A stretch of DNA of 64,000 nucleotides from Ensifer sp. LC163. Lineage in GTDB: Bacteria; Pseudomonadota; Alphaproteobacteria; Rhizobiales; Rhizobiaceae. Positions 8,541 through 17,286 of the stretch are shown in pieces (position 1 is the stretch's first letter; every line of letters begins with the position of its first letter). Below the pieces are notes generated by a model, which did no database searches, was not told the DNA's origin, and saw nothing but the letters and a program-made list of their open reading frames with translations. A program made the position numbers and the translations under genes. The DNA lies in NCBI RefSeq assembly GCF_001695855.1, contig NZ_MBSS01000056.1, forward strand, positions 186,001 through 250,000, written 5' to 3'.

Positions 8541-10478
8541 TCAGGCCGCCTCGGCCGTATGGATGCTCGTACCGGTGAATGTCTTCAACCATAGCTGCGT
8601 CGACAGAATCCCGACGAACGCCGCATTGTCGCGGAAGCCGGAAACCGGCTGGGACTGGCACTTTTCGTAGAGTTTCGCGACGGCCCTCGGGTTGAAGAGG
8701 CCATCCGTGGAAATGCGGTCTTCGTTCATCGCCTCGCGGACGTAATCGAGTTCGCCGACACCGGTGAACGAAAGGCTGTCGGGTGCGCGATAGGGTTGCT
8801 TGGTGCGCTTGCCGATCGCCTCCGGCATCAGGTCCTTGGTCGCTTCGCGCAGGATGTGCTTTTCCACCAGACCCTTGAGCTTCATCTCCGGCGGCAGTCC
8901 GGCAGCAAACTCGACCAGTCGGTGATCGAGGAACGGGAAACGCCCTTCAATGCCATGCGCCATCGCCATGCGATCGCCCTGGCTCGAAAGAATATAGCCT
9001 GGCAGAAGGAATCGACCCTCGAGATACTGAGCCTGGTGTAAAGCGTGCCAGCGGGCGAAATCCTGAGGCAGACGGCTTGCTAGTTCCTCTGCCGCATCGT
9101 AGCCGGCAAGGCTGGCGCGCAGATCGGGCGAGAAGAATATCTTCGTCGCCGCCGTGCTCTTGAAGCGTGGACGATGGGAGAACAGCGGATCGTCGAGCGG
9201 CGCGTCGCCGGCCCCGAAAAAGGCGGCAAGGTATTCCGCCGACTGCTGCTGCAGGCCCGGCAGGTAGGGATAGAGCTTGCGGAACAGATGCGGGCGAATG
9301 CGCGAGCCGGGTTGCCGCCCGCAGAACCGACGTACACGCGCCTCCTTGAAAATATCGTAGCCGGCAAAGACCTCGTCAGCCCCCTCGCCGGTCAGCACCA
9401 CCTTGAGGCCTTGTTCGCGTACCAGGCCCGAGAGCTGATAGAGCGGCGCCGGCGCCGTCCTGATGATCGGCCTTTCAGCAAAGCGCACGACCTCCGGGAA
9501 GACCCTGGCGATATCGCCGGCACGGCAGGCGACTGCGCTGTGCTGCGTGCCGAGGGCCGCAGCCATCTGCATCTGGTAGGCGCTTTCGTCGTGCTCGGCG
9601 CTGTCGAAGGTGACCGAGAACGTGCGCAACCCTTGCGGTGCCATGCCCGCTGCGAGCGCCGCGACAATGGAGGAATCAAGACCTCCCGACAGGTAGGAGC
9701 CGACCGGAACGTCGGCCCGCATGCGGATTCGCGTCGCATCGCTCAGAAGCGCCCGCAATTCTTCAGCGGCATCACCTTCGTTGACGAAGCGTGAAGTCGC
9801 CTCGCGGTCCGGATAGTCGAGACGCCAATAGGGCCTGATCGTCTGGCGGCCCCGCTCGGCGATCATAAAGCTCGCCGGCTCCAACTCATAGATATCGCGA
9901 AAGCCGGTTCGCGGCGCGATCGGGGCCCAGAGCGTGAAAATCTGGTCGAGCGCGACCGGATCGATCTCTGCCGCGATTCCGGGAACCTGGAGCAGTGCCT
10001 TGATTTCGGATGCGAAATAGAGTGTTTCGCCTTGGGTCGCATAGAACAACGGACGCACGCCCATGCGGTCACGGGCGAGCATCATCCGGTTGCGGCGGGC
10101 GTCCCGGATCGCAAAGGAGAAATCACCGTTGAGGACGGACAGGCAATCCTCTCCCATCTCGTCATAGAGGTGAAGGATGACTTCGGTGTCGCTCGAGGTT
10201 CGGAAATGCCGCCCCTTGGCGCGCAGTTCTTCGCGCAGTTCGACATAATTGAAGATCTCGCCGTTGAAGACGATGGTCAGGTCGCCCGTCGCATCGGACA
10301 TTGGCTGCTGGCCGTCGCCGAGCCCGACGATCGACAGCCGGACGTGACCGAGGCCACCTTCCGGCGCCACGAATGTCCCGCGCTCGTCCGGGCCGCGGTG
10401 GGCGATCGCGGTCACCATCCTCTTGAGAAGGGCTTCTGCTTCCCGGACCGAACCGAAATAGCCGCCAAAACCACACAT
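8541..10478 (-). CDS. asnB: AsnB-type glutamine amidotransferase (asparagine synthase family)
   Basis: A 645-residue class II amidotransferase. ATG at 10478 is chosen because it gives MCGFGGYF, leaving the catalytic Cys at the mature N-terminus; an upstream in-frame start would bury it. Glutaminase motifs AHRGPDE and FNGEIFNY are intact. The synthetase domain follows with its ATP loop SGGLDSS (264-270) and TGEGADEVFAGY. Both active sites look functional. The family amidates aspartate, but relatives in antibiotic and polysaccharide loci amidate other acids or make amide bonds to sugars. First gene of the amidotransferase-ACP-ligase-NadE operon. Confidence 0.88.
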   Translation of the reverse strand: MCGFGGYFGSVREAEALLKRMVTAIAHRGPDERGTFVAPEGGLGHVRLSIVGLGDGQQPMSDATGDLTIVFNGEIFNYVELREELRAKGRHFRTSSDTEVILHLYDEMGEDCLSVLNGDFSFAIRDARRNRMMLARDRMGVRPLFYATQGETLYFASEIKALLQVPGIAAEIDPVALDQIFTLWAPIAPRTGFRDIYELEPASFMIAERGRQTIRPYWRLDYPDREATSRFVNEGDAAEELRALLSDATRIRMRADVPVGSYLSGGLDSSIVAALAAGMAPQGLRTFSVTFDSAEHDESAYQMQMAAALGTQHSAVACRAGDIARVFPEVVRFAERPIIRTAPAPLYQLSGLVREQGLKVVLTGEGADEVFAGYDIFKEARVRRFCGRQPGSRIRPHLFRKLYPYLPGLQQQSAEYLAAFFGAGDAPLDDPLFSHRPRFKSTAATKIFFSPDLRASLAGYDAAEELASRLPQDFARWHALHQAQYLEGRFLLPGYILSSQGDRMAMAHGIEGRFPFLDHRLVEFAAGLPPEMKLKGLVEKHILREATKDLMPEAIGKRTKQPYRAPDSLSFTGVGELDYVREAMNEDRISTDGLFNPRAVAKLYEKCQSQPVSGFRDNAAFVGILSTQLWLKTFTGTSIHTAEAA

Positions 10479-10622
10479 GTTCAGAACTTTCACACGGGCC
10501 AATCACAACCGAAACATAATCCGCATGAAGAACTCATGGGTTAACCGCCGGCATTTTGTGGTTGTATGGTAAATTCTCTGGAAGGAGTGACGATATGTCA
10601 TCCGGCGCAACGAGAAATAACT

Positions 10623-10826
10623 TCATTCTTGCGGAACGTTTCTTTTTGTTACAATTTTAAACATTAGATAGAAAATAAGAACCGGCCAGAAAATACAGAT
10701 CACAATGCCGGCGACACGATAGGCATTCCAAGACGCGTGCGCCTGCAAGCCCTCCAAATAGGTCATCGCCAATAGGAAAAGCGCAGCCATACAATAGGTT
10801 ACGCCGACAAAATACATCCAGGACAT
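10623..10826 (-). CDS. Small two-segment membrane protein, unknown
   Basis: A predicted 67-residue protein with two hydrophobic segments (about residues 5-22 and 36-56) and a basic tail ending KRNVPQE. It does not match a family I know. The local DNA is clearly more AT-rich than its neighbours, which may mean transfer or a non-coding stretch. ATG at 10826 has GAAAG about ten bases upstream; a TTG at 10859 would add 11 residues. It lies 144 bases upstream of the amidotransferase gene on the same strand. Confidence 0.45.
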   Translation of the reverse strand: MSWMYFVGVTYCMAALFLLAMTYLEGLQAHASWNAYRVAGIVICIFWPVLIFYLMFKIVTKRNVPQE

Positions 10827-11040
10827 CTGACCGCTTTCATGGCACAGCAGAAAAACCAAGGAATAAAATAGAAACCTGAAACCTTATACCACCAGAAGTA
10901 ACATTCTTAAACCAAGAATTAACCAAGCTCCAGACATGGTTAATGGGCGGATCGGCGCGACTTTCCTGCTCCGGTAAGGCATACATCGCCGACACTCGTG
11001 CTTGAAAAAGCCGGAGACTGTTGCTCTTTGGCGGGTGATG

Positions 11041-11802
11041 TTACCGCTCGCGGGCCTTCGCAACAAAGAGCAGATCGAAACCGCGGAATTCGCGCCGAAC
11101 GATGGATTTCTTTAGCGCACTCCATATCGCCGCCGGATTATCGAGGCGAAAGCCACGGAAGCTGCGCACGAGCCCGAAGGTCGCAACGAGGGTACGAAAT
11201 GCCCTGACGACTGCCGGCCCACTCAGCGACGCAAATAGGATCTGTGGATGAACGGCGAGCAAAACACCCGTCGTCCGCGTGCGGTCGATACCCCGGAACT
11301 GGGTCAGGGCACGGTATTCATAGCCCTCGATATCGATCTTGAAGCACAGCTTGTCGGTTCGCGCCATCGACTGCAGCTCGGCAATCGTGATCGTTTTCGC
11401 CTTGATCGCCTGCCCCGTGTCGTCGGCGATCAGCGCCGAGGTTTCTGAACTGCCAAATCCGCCGCCGACTGAATTCAGCACCAGGACCTCATCCTCGGAA
11501 AGTGCCGCATTGATCAGTGCGACGTCCCCCTCATTCTGCGGCTCCATTTCCTTGAGGATGCCGAAGCAAACAGGATCGGGCTCGACGGTAATGACATTGT
11601 CGGCAATCTGTGCCGCCCAATAGGGTGTGACGCCTATCCAACCACCGATATCGACAAAGGTCGTGTTGCCGTCGACCAGCCGCTCGATGTTCTGAAATGT
11701 GCACGGCTCCCACTCGCCGCTTTGAAGCCGCGCAAAGAAGCGCTTCTTCTCAGGCTTGTCGGGGAAATGGACGGTCTTGCAGAAATAGGTGATCGCACGC
11801 AT
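11041..11802 (-). CDS. FkbM-family SAM methyltransferase
   Basis: A 253-residue methyltransferase with SAM motif I FVDIGGWIGVTPY (49-61), the acidic residue E74 that holds the ribose, and the FkbM hallmark FKIDIEGYE (154-162). FkbM enzymes make O-methyl groups on polyketides and on sugars of glycans and LPS; given the neighbours, methylation of a sugar in the surface polysaccharide is likely. It stands between the small membrane protein and the cyclic-nucleotide-binding gene with gaps of 215 and about 100 bases, so it may have its own promoter. Confidence 0.85.
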   Translation of the reverse strand: MRAITYFCKTVHFPDKPEKKRFFARLQSGEWEPCTFQNIERLVDGNTTFVDIGGWIGVTPYWAAQIADNVITVEPDPVCFGILKEMEPQNEGDVALINAALSEDEVLVLNSVGGGFGSSETSALIADDTGQAIKAKTITIAELQSMARTDKLCFKIDIEGYEYRALTQFRGIDRTRTTGVLLAVHPQILFASLSGPAVVRAFRTLVATFGLVRSFRGFRLDNPAAIWSALKKSIVRREFRGFDLLFVAKARER

Positions 11803-11901
11803 GGCGCTTCTCTAGCCCATATCCCGGCGAAGCGGAATCGTTTTTGCGAAGGTCTTTCATGCGGCCAGGACATGCCATCGACAGACGCCGCCGGCTTGAT
11901 T

Positions 11902-12366
11902 TCACGCTTCCATGCGTTCGTTTCGGCTGCGTGCTTCCGTAAGTTCGGCCGTCGTCTGGCTGAGACGGTCGGCGAGCACGCGCATGATTTCCACGGCCAT
12001 TTCGGGGAAGTCGGCCAGGAGCTTCAGGAAATCGTCCTTGCGGATGCGCAGGGCTTCCAGCGGTGTCGTCGTGCGCACAGTTGCCGTGCGCGGGGTGTTA
12101 CAGAGAATAGCGATTTCGCCGACGATCGAATTCTGCTCGACCTCTGCCAGTTTCAGTGGACCGCTTGCGGTGGTCACCAGCACCTCGGCCTTGCCGGAGA
12201 GAATGACATAGGCGGCGTCACCGATATCACCCTGATAGAAAAGCGCCTCCCCGGCACTGTACATGACCCGGTCGGAAGTGAAGGCAAGGAGTTTCAATTT
12301 TGCAGGCGGCAATCCTGAAAACAGGGTTATCCGGCGCAGCATTTCGACTTCATCCTTGAGCAACAT
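11902..12366 (-). CDS. Stand-alone cyclic-nucleotide-binding protein
   Basis: A 154-residue protein made of one CAP_ED (cNMP-binding) domain, about residues 10-130, with the phosphate-binding cassette GEIAILCNTPRTATVRT including the Gly-Glu and Arg-Thr ligands, so cAMP or cGMP binding is plausible. A C-terminal helix (RVLADRLSQTTAELTEARS) follows, but no helix-turn-helix is visible, so it is not a CRP-type DNA-binding regulator. It lies 92 bases downstream of the degenerate ABC exporter gene on the same strand and probably works with it. ATG at 12366 is preferred over an in-frame start 36 bases earlier because the domain begins just after it. Confidence 0.85.
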   Translation of the reverse strand: MLLKDEVEMLRRITLFSGLPPAKLKLLAFTSDRVMYSAGEALFYQGDIGDAAYVILSGKAEVLVTTASGPLKLAEVEQNSIVGEIAILCNTPRTATVRTTTPLEALRIRKDDFLKLLADFPEMAVEIMRVLADRLSQTTAELTEARSRNERMEA

Positions 12367-12458
12367 CACAATCCGTTTCTCCGAGTATCCGGTCGGGGAC
12401 AAGCCATCTCCCGCATTGCGGCAGGACCCTATGCTCGTGCCCTGACATTAATATTACA

Positions 12459-15161
12459 TCAAGATGCCATTTCCTTATAGTCGGGTCCTTCGTTAGCCCC
12501 CACTTCCGTATTGTCGTCGCGAAGCAGATGGCCATTCTCGAAAACTGCGACACGGTCGAACAGCTCCATCACGGCCGGATTGGCGACCACCCAGACGATG
12601 GCAGGATTGCGCCCATCCTCCCGCAATAGCGCAAAGACGTTGCGGATCACCTGTTCCTGGACACGTTGATCGAGCGCCAGCAGCGGCTGGTTGAAGATGT
12701 AGAAGTCGCAGATGCGGATGAGCGCCCGCGCCAGATCCAGCTTCTGACGCTGGCCTGCGGTCAGGCGCTTGCCGCCAGCGCCGACATTGAAATCGAAGCC
12801 GAAGGCAAGCACTTCGTTGTAGAGGCCGACAGCCTCGAAAAGATCCCGCACAATGGCCCTGATCTTTTCCGATCCATCCGCATGCTTGTGGCCGATGCGC
12901 CCGAACAGCACATTGTCGATGATACTGCCGGAGGCGATGTAACGGTTCGGGCGATAGTGCTCGATCATACCGGCGAGGTCCGCCGGCAGACCTTCGTCGA
13001 ACTCGCGCCGTGCCGCGACGATCTTTGCCATCAGCTCGTCAGTCAGGAGACCGAAACGGTGGCGAGGTTCGATATACCCGAAACATAGCCGGATGATCTT
13101 GACCTGATCATCCTCGGCAACATCGGCGCGTGGGCGGCCGCGAACCTTTTGCAGCAACGCCTCATAGACGGGGATTTCCTCGGCTGTCATGAACGTCAGT
13201 TGCTGGAAGAACGGGTGATCCGGCGGCAGGTCGCGGAACAGTTCCACGACGTTCTCGGCGATTTCCAGACCCATTTCATAGAAGACGTCGCGCAAGCCGA
13301 CCCGCTGGAGCACGGTCTTGAAGAACGGATGTCCCTCAAGCGCGCCGTCCCACATCACCTGATCGGTGATCGTGCCGAAGAGCAGATTTTCGCCGATCGT
13401 TGCTTCGATGTTGTACGAGCCGGGCTCGAAGAACACCACGAGGTCGCTGAGCTTCTCCTCTTCGAGGCGCTGGCGAAGCGCGCTGCGCATTTCGACGATA
13501 CCCGCGGCAAAAGCCGCATTGCGGTTCGGGTCGATGGTGGAGCGCACTGCAAGCGCCAGCACGTCGTTGGTCAGAAGGACGGCATCGAGGACCGGTCTGA
13601 TCTTGAGCAGAAGATCTTCCGGTCCAGTTGCGCCGGCCGCCTGATAATCGACCCAATCGCTGTTGACGTCGAAGGATGGATTGCCTGCAAGCTTGGCTTC
13701 GACCAGCTCCCACTTGCGATGGGCCGCGCGCTCACCTTCATACCGGACTTCAGTCAATGGCGCGTGCTTCAAGCCGTAGAGCAGGTTGTCGCCAAGGCTA
13801 CCCTGAAACACATAGACGTCCGAGGAGGCATAAGAAATCCGCCGGCCGGTGACCGATTCCGGCATCTCCAGAATATCCTGACCGCCAATGACAACCCGAC
13901 CGGCCGCCGGCCAGATCAGACGGGCGAAGGCCTCTGCCAACACTTCTCCGCCGCCTTTGAGCGCGACCGCCTCGCCTGGCTGCACCTGCAGCGAAACGTG
14001 GTCGAGAAGCGTGACGCCACCATCGTCGGTCACCGTGAGGTTGACGGCCGCGAGCGCACCGCTCAGCGGTTCGGGACTTGTCGCCGCGACGGCGTGAACC
14101 TTGGGATCGAGCAGCGGATCGACGCTGAACTGCTCGACCACCTGGGCATACTTGACCTGCACGTCCTGGCGCGCCTGGTCCCAATCGATGAGTTCCTTCA
14201 GCGGTCCGGGCAGGTCCTTGTAGGCGCCGATAACGGCGACGAGCTGGCCGATATCGAGGCGGCCCTGGAGGGCAAAATAGCCGCCGATCGAATAGAACAG
14301 GAAAGGCGTAACCTGGGCGAGGAAGTTGTTGATGAACTTGACCAGAAACTTCCACTGATAGAGGTCGTAGCGGATCTTGAAGATCCGTGCGAGCCGCGAT
14401 GCGATATCGGCACGCTCGAAATTGGAGGTGTCATAACCACGGATCGTGCCGATGCCGTCGACGATCTCGCTCACCCGGCCGGACAATTCGCGCGCCGTCA
14501 GCTGGCGTTCACGCCCAAGCACCAGCAGCCGCTTGCGCATGCGCGGGATGATCACGGCCTGCACGGCGACGATGACGGAGGCGATCAGCCCCAGCCAGAA
14601 GCTCTGCAACAGGATGAAGATCAAGGCTGTCAGCGCTTGACCGCCCAGCAGCGCCGGCGACACGAAGGCGTCGCCCGTGAAGCCGCCGAGCGGCTCCACT
14701 TCGTCCTTGATCATCGTCGAGATCTCGGCCGGTTTCACCCGCTTGAAATGCGTCGGTGGGAACCGCAGGACCCGGTCGACAAGCTCGAAACGGATCCGCC
14801 GCAAGAGACGCTCGCCGAGCCGTCCTTTGAAGGTGTTGATGTAGAATTTGAAGAGGCCGTTCACGACCACAAGCAGCAGGAATACGAGGCTCAGAGCCAG
14901 CAACATCCCCTCGCGGCCGAGCTGGAAGCCATCGAAGAGATTGATCGTCCCAAGATAAGGCAAGTCAAAGGAGATCGCCAGGAACGCCTGCGTCGCTTCC
15001 GGGCTGGCGAAGCCGTCGCCCTGAATCGGTCCGTTGACGATCTGCTTGGGCAGGTCGAAGGACAGGAAATAGGGCACCATCGAAAACGCCACGACCACCA
15101 AGATCCAGAGCTGATCCTTGCGCGTATGGGTCCAAATATAGCGGGAGAGGCGTGATTCCAT
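12459..15161 (-). CDS. Pseudo-ABC exporter with degenerate, enlarged nucleotide-binding domain
   Basis: A 900-residue protein laid out like an ABC exporter half-transporter: membrane domain with segments around 18-35, 86-105, 170-200 and 280-310, then an ATPase-like domain from about 370. The catalytic motifs are broken: the P-loop (395-411) reads GEAVALKGGGEVLAE with no GKS/T; Walker B (820-826) reads YIFNQP, where Asp and Glu would be expected; the H-loop His is Asn861. The signature is kept as LTAGQ (800-804). About 390 residues separate P-loop and signature, far more than the usual 90-100, and the post-Q-loop motif occurs three times (FQGSLGDNLLYG 452-463, IEATIGENLLFG 585-596, IASGSIIDNVLFG 742-754). 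It probably cannot hydrolyse ATP. Followed by the cNMP-binding protein. Confidence 0.85.
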   Translation of the reverse strand: MESRLSRYIWTHTRKDQLWILVVVAFSMVPYFLSFDLPKQIVNGPIQGDGFASPEATQAFLAISFDLPYLGTINLFDGFQLGREGMLLALSLVFLLLVVVNGLFKFYINTFKGRLGERLLRRIRFELVDRVLRFPPTHFKRVKPAEISTMIKDEVEPLGGFTGDAFVSPALLGGQALTALIFILLQSFWLGLIASVIVAVQAVIIPRMRKRLLVLGRERQLTARELSGRVSEIVDGIGTIRGYDTSNFERADIASRLARIFKIRYDLYQWKFLVKFINNFLAQVTPFLFYSIGGYFALQGRLDIGQLVAVIGAYKDLPGPLKELIDWDQARQDVQVKYAQVVEQFSVDPLLDPKVHAVAATSPEPLSGALAAVNLTVTDDGGVTLLDHVSLQVQPGEAVALKGGGEVLAEAFARLIWPAAGRVVIGGQDILEMPESVTGRRISYASSDVYVFQGSLGDNLLYGLKHAPLTEVRYEGERAAHRKWELVEAKLAGNPSFDVNSDWVDYQAAGATGPEDLLLKIRPVLDAVLLTNDVLALAVRSTIDPNRNAAFAAGIVEMRSALRQRLEEEKLSDLVVFFEPGSYNIEATIGENLLFGTITDQVMWDGALEGHPFFKTVLQRVGLRDVFYEMGLEIAENVVELFRDLPPDHPFFQQLTFMTAEEIPVYEALLQKVRGRPRADVAEDDQVKIIRLCFGYIEPRHRFGLLTDELMAKIVAARREFDEGLPADLAGMIEHYRPNRYIASGSIIDNVLFGRIGHKHADGSEKIRAIVRDLFEAVGLYNEVLAFGFDFNVGAGGKRLTAGQRQKLDLARALIRICDFYIFNQPLLALDQRVQEQVIRNVFALLREDGRNPAIVWVVANPAVMELFDRVAVFENGHLLRDDNTEVGANEGPDYKEMAS

Positions 15162-15425
15162 GTTTCTGGCAACGGGACCTTATTGAACACTGCTATGTGT
15201 GCGGCGAGGGCTTTCACGATACCCAGCCACGAAATGCGTGCTTGTGATACTTTCCGACTGAACCGCCAGGGGCGTCCGGTCGCGAGGCGTTTCGGCAAAA
15301 TCTGATCCGGCTTCGAATCCGGTTCACTAGATTATGCAGGAGCGCGAGAAAACCGCAATGGACGCCGCCTTTGAGATTGGCGATCGTGTCTCCTCGCAAC
15401 GGATGGCGCAGGGAAGGAGACGGGC

Positions 15426-16142
15426 GTGCTTATTGCGCTCGATCGTATGCCAGCTTACAACGACCGAATGAAACACACCAGCCACCACCCTACTCCTGCG
15501 AGCGACTGGTACGAAAACGCTTTCGACCTGACGCGCGGAATTGCCGCCTACACCAGAAGCCCTCTGATCGACGGCATCGCCAAGGTGATCGCCAGGCATC
15601 CGGACGCCGATATTGCCAACGCGTTCAACCACAAGCAGGTGGCGTGCAAGCTTTGGGCTCGCGACACGCTGCTGGAAGCCGCGGGCAAATCCTATGAGCG
15701 GATCGTCATTCTCGGCGGCTGGTACGGAATTCTTTCCGCCATGCTGCTCGAGGACCGCCGCTTCGATATCGCAATGGCTGAGAGCTATGACATCGACCCT
15801 TCGGTCGAGGCTGTCGCGCGCACGCTTAACGCAACCTTTGCCGATCGATTCCAAGCCGTCACGGCGGATATGTACGCGATCGACTATGGTAGTCTTGGCG
15901 CCGACCTTATCGTCAACACGAGCTGCGAACATATTGCCGATCTGCGCTCGTGGCTCGATCTGATCCCGCGAGGTACACGCGTCCTGCTGCAATCCAACGA
16001 TTACTTCAGCGAACCGACCCACATCAACTGTGTGGCGTCCGTCGACGCATTCGCCAACCAGGCAAAGCTCACGACACTCGATTTCGCCGGCGCTCTGCCG
16101 ACGAAAAAATATACAAGATTCATGCTGATCGGGACGGTTTGA
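15426..16142 (+). CDS. SAM-dependent methyltransferase-like protein
   Basis: A 238-residue protein with a Rossmann-type SAM-binding core: IVILGGWYGILSAML resembles motif I, and the acidic ESYDIDPSVEAV follows as motif II. Closest overall is a class I methyltransferase; target unknown. The chosen GTG start has AAGGAG seven bases upstream; ATG codons at 15450 and 15471 are alternatives. It is divergent from the pseudo-ABC gene across 264 bases and its end overlaps the convergent glycosyltransferase gene by 23 bases. Confidence 0.72.
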   Translation: MLIALDRMPAYNDRMKHTSHHPTPASDWYENAFDLTRGIAAYTRSPLIDGIAKVIARHPDADIANAFNHKQVACKLWARDTLLEAAGKSYERIVILGGWYGILSAMLLEDRRFDIAMAESYDIDPSVEAVARTLNATFADRFQAVTADMYAIDYGSLGADLIVNTSCEHIADLRSWLDLIPRGTRVLLQSNDYFSEPTHINCVASVDAFANQAKLTTLDFAGALPTKKYTRFMLIGTV

Positions 16143-17286
16143 CAAGCACTTTCGAGAGCCGCTCGCGCAGGATTGCAGCCGTGTGAGTGGCGCCCTCGAG
16201 GTCGAGCGGCGGCATCGCCGGCTTCGCACGTGCCAGCAGCGTTTCAACATCGCGCGCCAATCGGGCCGGCGTTACGTCGTTCTCCGGCAAGACGCCGGCA
16301 AGCCCGAGCTTTGCCAGTCGCACTGCCCGCGTCGATTGTTCAGTTTCCCCACCAGCCGTGAACGGGATCAGCAGCGATGCACACCCGGCGCGAATGATGT
16401 CGCAGACCGTATTGTAGCCAGCCTGCGAGACGGAAAGCCGCGCACCGGAAAGCAGGCTGGCGAAATCCTGCCGAAACCGGAACAGCTTCACATTGCCCGG
16501 CGCCGCGGCTTCGAGCGCATCATAGTCGACCTGCGGCAGGTTCGGCCCGGTAATCAGGCACCATTGCAGCTCCGGCGGCAGAAGCCTCGCAGCCTCTAGC
16601 CCGGCGCCGATCAGCTCCTTTCCGACCGCACCGCCACCTGCCGAGACCAGCACATCGAAGCGCTCCAACGGCGCCATCGGCGGACCGCCGGCAACGAGGC
16701 CGGTATAGGCGACCTTGTCGGCGATCTCCTGCGCGTAAGGAAAGGTCTCTTCGAGCCGTGCAAAGGCGGGATCCCCATGCACGAGCACGAGGTCGAAATG
16801 CGCCTGCACCAGATCCAGCATTTCCTCGGCGCGACCCGGCTTCGTTCGCTCCTGCAGGATATCGCGAAGGGATGTCGCCACCAGTGGGCGTGGGCTCGAC
16901 GTCTCGATGAGATCGAGCAGCGGCATCAGTTCGAAGCGCATCTGGCGCCGCCCGAACGGAAACGCTTCGAAGATGACCACATCCGGGTCGCACGTGCGAA
17001 ACGCATCAAGCAGCATATCTCGCCGGCGGTCCTTGAAGTCGTCGTCCACCGGGTTTCCGGTTTCGTCAGCCAGGCCCGAAAACCCCCTGTCGCCGGCAAC
17101 GACCGGCGGCAGGGCCACGTGCTTCAATCCGGAAGCTGGAAAGCCGGGAACGGGTGTACCGCCGGTGACCACCGTGACGTCGAAACCATCGGCCGCCAGC
17201 GCGCTGGCAATGCGGCTTGCCCGTGCCAGGTGGCCGATCCCCAGCAGATGTTGGACATAGAAGAAGACCCGCCGCTGCCGCGTCAT
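16120..17286 (-). CDS. MurG/GT28-like glycosyltransferase (A)
   Basis: A 388-residue GT-B fold glycosyltransferase. It opens with the strand-loop FFYVQHLLGIGHLARASRIA, in which GIGHLAR matches the nucleotide-sugar transferase glycine loop of MurG-like enzymes, and carries a C-terminal donor-site region SVSQAGYNTVCDIIRAG (about residues 295-311), with the expected Gly-Tyr-Asn-Thr. ATG at 17286 overlaps the stop of the upstream gene as ATGA, so the four residues before it are not used. Third of three consecutive glycosyltransferase genes. Donor and acceptor unknown. Confidence 0.82.
   Translation of the reverse strand: MTRQRRVFFYVQHLLGIGHLARASRIASALAADGFDVTVVTGGTPVPGFPASGLKHVALPPVVAGDRGFSGLADETGNPVDDDFKDRRRDMLLDAFRTCDPDVVIFEAFPFGRRQMRFELMPLLDLIETSSPRPLVATSLRDILQERTKPGRAEEMLDLVQAHFDLVLVHGDPAFARLEETFPYAQEIADKVAYTGLVAGGPPMAPLERFDVLVSAGGGAVGKELIGAGLEAARLLPPELQWCLITGPNLPQVDYDALEAAAPGNVKLFRFRQDFASLLSGARLSVSQAGYNTVCDIIRAGCASLLIPFTAGGETEQSTRAVRLAKLGLAGVLPENDVTPARLARDVETLLARAKPAMPPLDLEGATHTAAILRERLSKVLVKPSRSA

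Noticed and set aside
6679-10478. Exosortase/PEP-CTERM polysaccharide locus
   Set aside because: The ligase-ACP-amidotransferase set is similar, but no exosortase, PEP-CTERM protein or related genes are present.
13149-15155. Open frame of 668 codons on the plus strand opposite the pseudo-ABC gene
   Set aside because: The opposite strand encodes a coherent membrane protein; this frame is His/Arg/Asp-rich with no motif.
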